From Rhizorhabdus wittichii RW1 (lineage in GTDB: Bacteria > Pseudomonadota > Alphaproteobacteria > Sphingomonadales > Sphingomonadaceae), in assembly GCA_000016765.1 (NCBI GenBank), contig CP000699.1:3781001-3845000 (forward strand): 64,000 bases of DNA, in the 5' to 3' direction. Shown here piece by piece: positions 8,401 through 15,488 of this stretch (its first letter is position 1; each line of letters starts with the position of its first letter). Position numbers and translations under genes: made by a program. Below the pieces are notes generated by a model. It was not told the DNA's origin. It saw only the letters and a list, made by a program, of their open reading frames with translations, and did no database searches.

Positions 8401-9203
8401 CACCAGCTCCCCGAGGATCCGCCGCCGCCGAACGACCCGCCGCCGCCCGAGAAGCCGCCGCCACCACCGCCCCAGCCGCCGCCGGAACCGCCGCCCCAAT
8501 GATCGTCGTCGCCGCCGCCCCAGCCGGGGCCCCACAGCACGATCGGCCCGCTGCCGCCGCGATAGCGCCGGCCGCCGCCGAAGCGGCTGGCGATGCTCGA
8601 CCCGACGATGAACAGCAGCACGACGATCCAGAAGATCAGCGCGACGGGCACGCCGCCTTCGTTCTGCTTGCGGTCGTCGGCGACGATCTTCTGCGCGCGC
8701 GCCTGGGCCTGGTCCGGGGGAAGCTGGAGCAGCTGGATCAGCGCGTCGGCGCCGGCGGCGATGCCGCCCGCCATGTCGCCGTCGCGGAAATGCGGCAGGA
8801 TCTGGCGCTGGATGATCACGCTCGACAGCGCGTCGGTGACGATTCCCTCCAGCCCGTAGCCGACCTCGATCCGCACCTTGCGCTCATTGGGGGCGATGAG
8901 CAGCAGCAGCCCGTCATTGGCCTTCTTGTCGCCGATCCCCCAGGCGCGGCCGAGCTTGTAGCCATAATCCTCGATCGGCTGATCCTCGAGGCTGGGCACC
9001 GTCGCCACCACCATCTGCCGCCCGCTCTGCTTGTCGAGCTGCTCGAGCTTCGCGGTCAGCGCCGCCTGCTGCTCGGGCGAGAGCAGCTTGGCGGCGTCGA
9101 CCACGCGCCCGGTCAGCGGCGGGAATGTCTGCGCGAAGGCGGGGACGGCGAGGAAGAACAGGGCGAGGAGGAGGGCGAAAAAAAAAGTCCCCCTCCCTTT
9201 CAA
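8400..9203 (-). CDS. YgcG-like TPM-domain protein with Gly-rich tail
   Basis: A secreted/membrane TPM-domain protein. After a signal-peptide core (FFALLLALFFLAVPAFA) comes the TPM domain: TGRVVDAAKLLSPEQQAAL, RQMVVATVPSLEDQPIEDYG, KKANDGLLLLIAPNERKVRIEVGYGLEG. A transmembrane helix (VALIFWIVVLLFIVGSSI) and a Gly/Ser/Trp-rich tail of about 55 residues follow, as in YgcG. No ATG lies near the signal peptide. The best start is a TTG at 9203, giving MKGRGTFFFALL, and it falls inside a palindromic repeat. The alternative is a GTG at 9347 with a GAGGG box, which would prefix about 48 repeat-encoded residues and bury the signal peptide. Function is unknown; cotranscribed with lemA. Confidence 0.8.
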   Translation of the reverse strand: MKGRGTFFFALLLALFFLAVPAFAQTFPPLTGRVVDAAKLLSPEQQAALTAKLEQLDKQSGRQMVVATVPSLEDQPIEDYGYKLGRAWGIGDKKANDGLLLLIAPNERKVRIEVGYGLEGIVTDALSSVIIQRQILPHFRDGDMAGGIAAGADALIQLLQLPPDQAQARAQKIVADDRKQNEGGVPVALIFWIVVLLFIVGSSIASRFGGGRRYRGGSGPIVLWGPGWGGGDDDHWGGGSGGGWGGGGGGFSGGGGSFGGGGSSGSW

Positions 9204-9330
9204 GGGAGGGGCTAGGGGTGGGTGGCGGAGCCGGAGGCTCGATGCCTCCGGCGCAGCATGGCGCGACGACCGGGGACGCTCGCTACGCTCGCGACCCACC
9301 CCTGCACCCCTCCCTTGGAAGGGAGGGGAA
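9190..9330. repeat. Inverted palindromic doublet at the TPM gene 5' end
   Basis: Same family as 4056-4199: ccctccctttcaagggaggg at the left and cccctcccttggaagggagggg at the right in mirrored order, with gggtggg/cccaccc arms inside. It separates lemA from the TPM gene and overlaps the probable TPM start, so the start codon and ribosome-binding region have been supplied or altered by the repeat. Confidence 0.7.
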
Positions 9331-9354
9331 ATTGCGCTTGCCGGCACGCTACCC

Positions 9355-9948
9355 TCAGAACTGCACCGTCGGCGCCTTGTCCGAACCGGCGCTCGCCTCG
9401 AACGGCTGCATCGGCTGGGCGCCGTGGAAGACCTTGGCGCCGATCGCGGTCGGGAAGGTGCGGATCAGCGTGTTATAGGCGCGCACCGACTCGTTATAGT
9501 CGCGGCGGGCGACGGCGATCCGGTTCTCGGTGCCCTCGATCTGGCTCTGCAGCGCCAGGAACTGGTCGCTCGACTTGAGCTCGGGATAATTCTCCGACAC
9601 CGCCAGCAGCCGGCCCAGCGATCCGCTGAGCTGCGCCTGCGCGTCGGCGAAGGCCTTGACCTTGGCCGGGTCCTGCAGGTCGGCGCCCGAAAGCTGGATG
9701 CCGGTCGCGCGGGCGCGGGCGTTGGTGACGTCGGTCAGCACGGTCTTCTCCTGGGCGGCATAGCCCTTCACCGTGTTGACCAGGTTGGGGATCAGGTCCG
9801 CGCGGCGCTGATATTGCGCCTGGACGTCGGCCCATTTCGCCTTCGCCTCCTCCTGCGCGGTCGGCACGCTGTTGATGCCGCAGCCGCTCACCGCGATCGC
9901 GGCGACGGGGGCGAGCAGGGCGGCGGAAAAACGGCGGTCGATGGTCAT
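9355..9948 (-). CDS. lemA: LemA family lipoprotein
   Basis: A 197-residue LemA protein. The N-terminus is a lipoprotein signal with lipobox AVSG-C (VAAIAVSGCGIN), so it is probably membrane anchored. The LemA core follows: QYQRRADLIPNLVNTVKGYA, EKTVLTDVTNARARATGI, SENYPELKSSDQFLALQ and EGTENRIAVARRDYNESVRAYN, ending near FPTAIGAKVFHGAQPMQPF. LemA proteins are long helical-bundle membrane proteins of uncertain role in envelope maintenance. First gene of a leftward operon with two TPM genes and a NUDIX hydrolase. Divergent from mscL with 135 bp between starts. Confidence 0.92.
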   Translation of the reverse strand: MTIDRRFSAALLAPVAAIAVSGCGINSVPTAQEEAKAKWADVQAQYQRRADLIPNLVNTVKGYAAQEKTVLTDVTNARARATGIQLSGADLQDPAKVKAFADAQAQLSGSLGRLLAVSENYPELKSSDQFLALQSQIEGTENRIAVARRDYNESVRAYNTLIRTFPTAIGAKVFHGAQPMQPFEASAGSDKAPTVQF

Positions 9949-10083
9949 ATGCGGATCTTTCCCTGATATCGACAGTATTAGCCGGCAGGTAAGCGCGGCG
10001 TAACGAACTTCAATGGCCTGCTTGACCTTTATGGCATGGGCGTGATGATCGCGCCACGGCCAAGCAAATGGGGAACAGAACAT

Positions 10084-10512
10084 ATGTTGCAGGATTTCAA
10101 GGCCTTCATCAACAAGGGCAATGTCGTCGATCTCGCCGTCGCGGTGATCATCGGCGCGGCCTTCGGCAAGATCGTCTCGTCGCTGACCGACGATCTGATC
10201 ATGCCGCTGATCGGCTACTTCACCGGCGGGCTCGACTTTTCGAGCCACTTCATCCGTCTTGGGGAAATCCCCGCCAACTTCACCGGCTCGGTCACCAGCT
10301 ATGCCGACCTGAAGAATGCCGGCGTCCCGCTGATCGGCTTCGGCCAGTTCATCACCGTCGCCGTCAACTTCCTGCTGATCGCCTTCGTGGTGTTCCTCGT
10401 CGTCCGCGCGGTGCAGCGGTTCAACAAGGCCGAGGAAGCCAAGCCGGCCGAGCCCGCCGAGGACGTCGTCCTGCTCCGCGAGATCCTGGCCGAGCTCAAG
10501 AAGAAGGGCTGA
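10084..10512 (+). CDS. mscL: Large-conductance mechanosensitive channel MscL
   Basis: A 142-residue MscL. The N-terminal helix and TM1 read [20 protein letters not shown] with the pore-lining [18 protein letters not shown]. The periplasmic loop is slightly long ([15 protein letters not shown]...). TM2 is [20 protein letters not shown], followed by a cytoplasmic bundle ending [15 protein letters not shown]. It is a homopentameric inner-membrane valve that opens under hypo-osmotic stress. I start at MLQDFKAF; upstream in-frame codons are non-conserved. The later opgD/opgH genes serve the same general osmotic physiology but are not linked to this locus. Confidence 0.96.
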   Translation: MLQDFKAFINKGNVVDLAVAVIIGAAFGKIVSSLTDDLIMPLIGYFTGGLDFSSHFIRLGEIPANFTGSVTSYADLKNAGVPLIGFGQFITVAVNFLLIAFVVFLVVRAVQRFNKAEEAKPAEPAEDVVLLREILAELKKKG

Positions 10513-10524
10513 TCGCCAATAGGG

Positions 10525-10905
10525 GCCTTCAAATCCGCTGCGCACCCTCCTATATCGGGGGTGCCGGGTTCGCCCGGCTATGGCGATAAATGATGTCGTG
10601 GAATAGATGCAGCGGACCCGGGGGCAGTACCCGGCGGCTCCACCACAAATCCCGGATTTCCGGGGCTCGTGACGGGGCCGAACCAGGATCGACGTGTATT
10701 CAAAGACGATGTTTTTGCCCGGCCTGAATGCGCCGTTAAACCGTTCGAACCTACAAGTGCCAACGATAACGAGGCGCTCGCGATTGCCGCGTAACTGAGT
10801 CCTAACGGACGACGTTACAAGGCTTAAGCGCGGTTCGGTCCGCACCGGGCAACAGAAGCGGAATCCAGCGGTTCGGGGAGCACCGGGCAACAGAAGCTCC
10901 CCACT
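10525..10905 (+). ncRNA. ssrA: tmRNA, circularly permuted two-piece form
   Basis: An alphaproteobacterial permuted tmRNA. The acceptor piece comes first and ends at the encoded CCA (10643-10645), with a T-arm-like ccgggggcagtacccgg stem-loop just upstream. The coding piece starts at GGGGCCG (10674-10680), whose bases pair with CGGCUCC before the CCA to rebuild the acceptor stem. The tag frame gcc-aac-gat-aac...gcg-taa (10759-10794) encodes ANDNEALAIAA, the usual ANDN...AA degradation tag. Downstream are two tandem pseudoknots with identical loops (caccgggcaacagaag) on different stems. The precursor must be cut between 10645 and 10674. Exact outer ends are estimated. Function: rescue of stalled ribosomes with SmpB. 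Confidence 0.93.
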
Positions 10906-10914
10906 CTATTCGAG

Positions 10915-11007
10915 TGGCCTCAGGCGCCGGCGGTCGCATCCGCGACCTTGGCTATCCTCGCAGTAGCTCGGGCGCGCGTTCGCGCTTGCGGAGCCCTGCG
11001 GGCTCCG
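10915..11007 (+). repeat. Structured ~94-bp element, copy 2
   Basis: Second copy of the element at 2512-2605, on the plus strand and starting about 10 bp after the tmRNA. The first hairpin is GGUCGC-AUCC-GCGACC here, against GCGGGC-AUCC-GCCCGC in copy 1: same loop, different but still complementary stem. The conserved single-stranded stretch uuggcuauccucgca follows, then a GC-rich hairpin and the GGAGCCC-UGC-GGGCUCC hairpin. No protein-coding role is supported, although both copies can be translated into a similar peptide. Confidence 0.65.
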
Positions 11008-11041
11008 TTTCCTGCTTCACCCTCATCGTCATCCCGCTTCC

Positions 11042-11137
11042 CCCCACCCGTCACCCCGGCGGAGGCCGGGGTCTCGGGAGGCTCCTGCCTCGACCTCATC
11101 TCCCCTCTCCCGAGACCCCGGCCTCCGCCGGGGTGAC
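11042..11137. repeat. REP-like doublet (gtcaccccggcggaggccgg variant)
   Basis: Inverted pair gtcaccccggcggaggccgg...tctcgg and ccgagaccccggcctccgcc...ggtgac, separated by about 40 bp. It is the 'ccccggcggaggccgggg' variant of the same palindromic doublet architecture seen elsewhere in the window. It occupies the gap between tmRNA and the DUF885 gene together with the structured element at 10915-11007. Confidence 0.7.
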
Positions 11138-11228
11138 GGTAACTGTCTTTATACGGTAATACACTCTTGCCTCCGGCGATTCCGCCGATAGTCTCCCGCG
11201 CCATAACCCGCTCAGGGAGAAGCATTTC

Positions 11229-13046
11229 ATGGATAGACGTCAATTCATCGGCTCGACCGGTCTCGCCCTTCTCGCCGGCATGATGCCGCGCCTGGCCGAG
11301 GCCGCGGCGACCGGCACCGCGGCCGACAAGCAGCTCGCCGCGATGGTCGAGAGGATGTTCGAGAAGCAGCTCGACGACAGCCCCGAGACCGCGACCAGCC
11401 TCGGCCTCGACAAGGGCGCCCGCGCCGGACAGAAGAGCAAGCTCGACGGCTACACCAAGGCCGACCAGGCCAGGACCCTCGCCGAGGACAAGGCGTCGCT
11501 CGCCGCGCTGCGCAAGCTCGACCGCGCCGCGCTGTCGCCCGCCGCGCAGCTCAACTACGACGTCGTCGTCTATATGGTCGAGCAGACCACCAGGGGCGGC
11601 TCCAAATATCCCTATGGCAGCAGCAGCGAATATTATGTCCCCTATGCGATCAGCCAGCTCAGCGGCCCCTATGCCTCGGTCCCGGACTTCCTCGATTCGC
11701 AGCATGTGATCGAGACGAAGGACGACGCCGACGCCTATGTCGCGCGCCTGCACGAATTCGCCCGCGTCCTCGACGAAAGCACCCGCTTCCAGCAGGACGA
11801 CGTCCGCTACGGCGCCTTCGCCCCCGATTTCTGCCTCGATCTCGCGCTCGGGCAGCTCCGGGCGCTGCGCGACCAGCCGGCGGCGAAGACCGTCCTCGTC
11901 GACTCGCTCGTCCGCCGGACGGCCGAGAAGAAGATCGCCGGCGACTGGGGCGCCCGGGCCGAGACGATCGTCGCCGCCGAAATATTCCCCGCGCTCGACC
12001 GGCAGATCGCGCTCGTCACCGGCCTGCGCAAGGCGGCCAGCCATGACGCGGGTTGCTGGCGCCTGCCCAAGGGCGACGAATATTATGCCGACGCGCTGAT
12101 GAACGCGACGACGACGACGCTCTCGCCCGAGGAGGTCCACCAGATGGGCCGCGAGCAGGTCGCCGAGATCAGCGGCCAGATCGATGCGATCCTGAAGAAG
12201 GAGGGCATGACCAAGGGGACCGTCGGTGAGCGGCTGACCGCGCTCAACAACGATCCGAAGCAGCTCTTCGCCAACACCGACGCGGGCCGGGCCGAGCTGA
12301 TCGACTATATCAACGGGCTGGTGAAGGCGATGGAGGTGAAGCTGCCCGAGGCGTTCGCGACCCTGCCCAAGGCGCCGCTCGAGGTGAAGCGGGTGCCGCC
12401 CTTCATCCAGGACGGCGCGCCCAACGGCTATTACAACTCGGCCGCGCTCGACGGTTCGCGCGGGGCGATCTACTATATCAACCTCAAGGATACCGCCGAC
12501 TGGCCGCGCTACGGCCTGCCCAGCCTGACCTATCATGAGGGCACGCCGGGCCATCACCTCCAGATCAGCCTCGCCCAGGAGGCGAAGGACCTGCCGATGC
12601 TGCGCAAGGTCGCGCCGTTCGGCGCCTATGTCGAGGGCTGGGCGCTCTATGCCGAGCAGCTCGCCGACGAGATGGGCGTCTATGAAAAGGACCCGATCGG
12701 CCGCGCGGGCTTCCTGCAGAGCTTTCTGTTCCGCGCGGTCCGGCTGGTCACCGACACCGGCATCCACTTCAAGCGCTGGAGCCGCGAGCAGGCGACCGAC
12801 TACATGGTCGAGGCGACCGGCTTCGCCCGCCCCCGCACCCAGCGCGAGGTCGACCGCTACTGCATCTGGCCGGGCCAGGCGTGCAGCTACAAGGTCGGCC
12901 ATATGAGCTGGGTCAAGGCGCGCGAGAAGGCGAAGGCGATCAAGGGCGCGGCGTTCGACCTGCGCCAGTTCCACGAGGTGCTGCTCGAAGGCGCGCTGCC
13001 GCTGACCATCCTCGAACAGGTCACCGAGGCGCGGGCGAAGGCATAA
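11229..13046 (+). CDS. DUF885 family zinc-peptidase-like exported protein
   Basis: A 605-residue DUF885 protein. The N-terminus MDRRQFIGSTGLALLAGMMP looks like a short twin-arginine-style signal, so export is likely. The family hallmark HEGTPGHHLQ (H436) is present; in DUF885 this HExGxxHH-like motif is thought to bind zinc. Other family segments are PNGYYNSAALDGSRG upstream, and YVEGWALYAEQLADEMG and YCIWPGQACSYKVGHM downstream. Length is normal. It probably acts as a periplasmic carboxypeptidase-like hydrolase; substrate unknown. Preceded by AGGGAG at a good distance from the ATG. It is a single gene flanked by repeat clusters on both sides. Confidence 0.88.
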   Translation: MDRRQFIGSTGLALLAGMMPRLAEAAATGTAADKQLAAMVERMFEKQLDDSPETATSLGLDKGARAGQKSKLDGYTKADQARTLAEDKASLAALRKLDRAALSPAAQLNYDVVVYMVEQTTRGGSKYPYGSSSEYYVPYAISQLSGPYASVPDFLDSQHVIETKDDADAYVARLHEFARVLDESTRFQQDDVRYGAFAPDFCLDLALGQLRALRDQPAAKTVLVDSLVRRTAEKKIAGDWGARAETIVAAEIFPALDRQIALVTGLRKAASHDAGCWRLPKGDEYYADALMNATTTTLSPEEVHQMGREQVAEISGQIDAILKKEGMTKGTVGERLTALNNDPKQLFANTDAGRAELIDYINGLVKAMEVKLPEAFATLPKAPLEVKRVPPFIQDGAPNGYYNSAALDGSRGAIYYINLKDTADWPRYGLPSLTYHEGTPGHHLQISLAQEAKDLPMLRKVAPFGAYVEGWALYAEQLADEMGVYEKDPIGRAGFLQSFLFRAVRLVTDTGIHFKRWSREQATDYMVEATGFARPRTQREVDRYCIWPGQACSYKVGHMSWVKAREKAKAIKGAAFDLRQFHEVLLEGALPLTILEQVTEARAKA

Positions 13047-13100
13047 CTTCCCTCTCCCCTTGGGGAGAGGAGTTTGACCTCGATCCGCGATGCCCCCTTC

Positions 13101-13194
13101 CGTCATTCCCGCGAAAGCGGGAATCCACGGTTGCGGGGCATCCGTTCTCTTGCGGGCCGCCGTCCATGGATTCCCGCTTTCGCGGGAATGACGG
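13101..13194. repeat. REP-like doublet (cgtcattcccgcgaa family), copy at 13.1 kb
   Basis: cgtcattcccgcgaaagcgg...aatccacgg and tccatggattcccgctttcg...gaatgacgg in inverted orientation around a 36-bp spacer. Nearly the same spacer (catccgtt/cattccgt-ctct-tgcgggccgccgt) occurs in the copies at 23.2 and 33.3 kb, so the whole ~94-bp unit, not only its ends, is the repeating element. Confidence 0.78.
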
Positions 13195-13266
13195 AAGAAG
13201 AACGGGCTTGACTCCCGCCTCTGACGTACCGATCTGTAACATCCTCGACGCCATGAGGAGCTTGCG

Positions 13267-13965
13267 ATGATCGACGTCTATTATTGGGGCACGCCCAACG
13301 GCCACAAGGTCACGCTGTTCCTCGAGGAAGCCGGGCTCGATTACCGCATCCACCCGGTCAACATCGGCAAGGGCGACCAGTTCGCCCCCGACTTCCTCAG
13401 GATCGCCCCGAACAACCGCATCCCCGCGATCGTCGACAGCGATCCGGCGGGCGGCGGCGCGCCGGTGTCGCTGTTCGAATCGGGCGCGATCTTGCTCTAT
13501 CTTGCCGAGAAGACCGGCCGCTTCCTCCCCGCCGACCTGCGCGGCCGGGCCGAGGTGCTGCAATGGCTGTTCTGGCAGATGGGCGGGCTCGGGCCGATGG
13601 CCGGGCAGAACCATCATTTCAACGTCTACGCGCCCGAGAAGATACCCTATGCGATCGACCGCTACGTCAAGGAGACCGCCCGGCTCTACGGCGTGCTCGA
13701 CAAGCGGCTCGCCGATCGCGCCTATGTGGCGGGCGACGATTATTCGATCGCCGACATGGCCAGCTATCCCTGGATCGTGCCGTACGAGCGCCAGGGCCAG
13801 GACCTGGATGCCTTCCCCAACCTCAGGCGCTGGTTCGACGCGATCGCCGCGCGGCCGGCGACGATCCGTGCCTACGCCATCCCCGACCGCTTCCGCGACC
13901 TCCCCGAACCGAGCGAGGAGGAACGCCGCCGCAACCTGTTCGGAACCCAGCCGGCGAACGCCTGA
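13267..13965 (+). CDS. Glutathione S-transferase, Nu (YfcG/Ure2p-like) class
   Basis: A 232-residue GST. The N-terminal thioredoxin-like half has YYWGTPNGHKVTLFLEEAGL, with the TPNG(x)KV motif of YfcG/Ure2p-like enzymes, the cis-Pro segment NNRIPAIVD and the glutathione-binding LFESGAILLYLAEK. The C-terminal helical half contains VAGDDYSIADMASYPW, the conserved N-capping-box region. Nu-class enzymes bind two glutathiones and reduce disulfides/peroxides; substrate here is inference. A strong GAGGAG Shine-Dalgarno precedes the ATG. Stand-alone gene. Confidence 0.92.
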   Translation: MIDVYYWGTPNGHKVTLFLEEAGLDYRIHPVNIGKGDQFAPDFLRIAPNNRIPAIVDSDPAGGGAPVSLFESGAILLYLAEKTGRFLPADLRGRAEVLQWLFWQMGGLGPMAGQNHHFNVYAPEKIPYAIDRYVKETARLYGVLDKRLADRAYVAGDDYSIADMASYPWIVPYERQGQDLDAFPNLRRWFDAIAARPATIRAYAIPDRFRDLPEPSEEERRRNLFGTQPANA

Positions 13966-13988
13966 CGCCCCGAACCACCCCCACCACC

Positions 13989-14119
13989 GTCATGCTGAAC
14001 TTGTTTCAGCATCCACCAGGCCACATGCCTTGGCCATGAGGCTCTTGCGGCACGGTCTCTCCCGATCGCCGGGCTCATCCCCGCTCGCCGGTGGATGCTG
14101 AAACAAGTTCAGCATGACG
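13989..14119. repeat. Inverted repeat pair (catgctgaacttgtttcagc family)
   Basis: Perfect 30-bp inverted arms: cgtcatgctgaacttgtttc...catccacc on the left and ggtggatgctgaaacaagtt...gcatgacg on the right, about 70 bp apart. Each arm is itself partly palindromic (tgctgaacttgtttcagca). Together with flanking non-coding bases it fills the 330-bp gap between the GST and SGNH genes; nothing else is evident there. Confidence 0.75.
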
Positions 14120-14297
14120 AAGAAGGGAAGGCGATCCGCGCTCGCCAACCTGCCCAGCCGTGACCCTGCCGCGCCGAGCCGCCCGAAGCGGCTCGACAGG
14201 CGCGCGCGCGCCATATTAAGGACGGGGACGGCGATCGCGTTCCGCTGAGTTCCTCCAGCCGCGTCGGTTCGTTTCGGGAGTGTGTGCGGGTGGGTCG

Positions 14298-15488
14298 ATG
14301 AAGTCGGCGCTGTTTCTGTTCGATCGGACGGCGGTATTGTTCCTGGGCGTCGCGGCCGGCGCCGCGATCGGCTACGCCTTCGGCGTCCGGCAGCAGGTCG
14401 AGGTGCCCGTCGCGGCGCCGTCCGAACTGGCGGTCGCCGGGCCGGAAGGCGCCGTCCCCGGCGTCGCGCCCGCGACCGCGCCGGACGGGAAGCCCGCGCC
14501 CGTGGCGCCCGGCCAGCTTCCGCAGCCGCCGGTGGTCGCCGAGAACCGGCCGATCCAGCCCGGCATCGTCAACGCGATCGCGGCCGGCCGTCCGGTCCGC
14601 GTCGGCGTGTTCGGCGACAGCTTCGGCGACGGCATCTGGTCCGCGCTCTACAACCAGCTCAGCCGCAAGGCGGGCTACCAGGTGATCAAGTACAGCCAGC
14701 AGGCGACCGGCTTCACCCGCTACAAGACGCTCAACCTCGAACAGCATGACCGCGCCCGTCTCGCCGACGCGCCGGTCGACGTCGCGGTGATCTCGTTCGG
14801 TGCCAACGACATGATGGGCGTCGCCGACGGCGGCCATGTCTATGCGCTGCTCACCCCCAACTGGAAGGCGGCGATCGCGCGCCGGGTCACCTCCTACGTC
14901 GCCATGCTCCGCTCGCAGGGGGCGATCGTCTACTGGGTCGGCCTGCCGAAGATGCGCGAGGCGGCCTATGACGCCGACGTCGTCCGCATGAACGCCTTCT
15001 ATCGCGACCTGATGGGCCGGCTCGGCGTCGCCTTCATCGAGACCGCCCCCTATTCGGTCGATGCCGATGGCCGCTACGCCGCCTATCTGCCCGATCCGGC
15101 GACCGGCAAGCCGCAGCTGATGCGCGCCAATGACGGCATCCACATGTCGATGAACGGCTATGTCCGCATCACCCGCGGGCTGGCCGGGCGCATCCGTTCC
15201 TATGTCGATCAGGCGCGCGGCCAGGCGGGCGACGGCGCGCCGCCGCCGCCGGCCGTGGCGCCCGCGCCGCTGCCCACGCCGCTGGTCGTCCCGCCGCCGG
15301 TCAAGCCCGCGCCCGCGCCGAAGGCTCCCCGGATGGAGGACCCGCTGGCCGATCTGCCCGAGCCGCCCAAGGCCGCCAAGGCGCCGCCGCCCGAACCGGC
15401 GATGGCGCCCGCCAAGGGCGCGCCGGCCGATCTGCTGCCCCCCGAGATGCGCGACGAGGCGACCCGCCCCGACGCCGATCGCCGATGA
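14298..15488 (+). CDS. DUF459-type SGNH hydrolase, membrane anchored
   Basis: A 396-residue protein with one N-terminal transmembrane helix (TAVLFLGVAAGAAIGYAFG), a Pro/Ala-rich periplasmic linker, and an SGNH/GDSL domain. Block I is VGVFGDSFGDGIW, block III FGANDMMG, and block V DGIHMSMNG with the catalytic Asp-x-x-His. This matches the DUF459 branch. A Pro/Ala/Lys-rich low-complexity C-terminus of about 90 residues follows. With the second SGNH protein and MBOAT downstream it resembles alginate/cellulose-type acetylation machines, where an SGNH protein transfers acyl groups to sugar in the periplasm. Its stop overlaps the next gene (ATGA). Confidence 0.87.
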   Translation: MKSALFLFDRTAVLFLGVAAGAAIGYAFGVRQQVEVPVAAPSELAVAGPEGAVPGVAPATAPDGKPAPVAPGQLPQPPVVAENRPIQPGIVNAIAAGRPVRVGVFGDSFGDGIWSALYNQLSRKAGYQVIKYSQQATGFTRYKTLNLEQHDRARLADAPVDVAVISFGANDMMGVADGGHVYALLTPNWKAAIARRVTSYVAMLRSQGAIVYWVGLPKMREAAYDADVVRMNAFYRDLMGRLGVAFIETAPYSVDADGRYAAYLPDPATGKPQLMRANDGIHMSMNGYVRITRGLAGRIRSYVDQARGQAGDGAPPPPAVAPAPLPTPLVVPPPVKPAPAPKAPRMEDPLADLPEPPKAAKAPPPEPAMAPAKGAPADLLPPEMRDEATRPDADRR

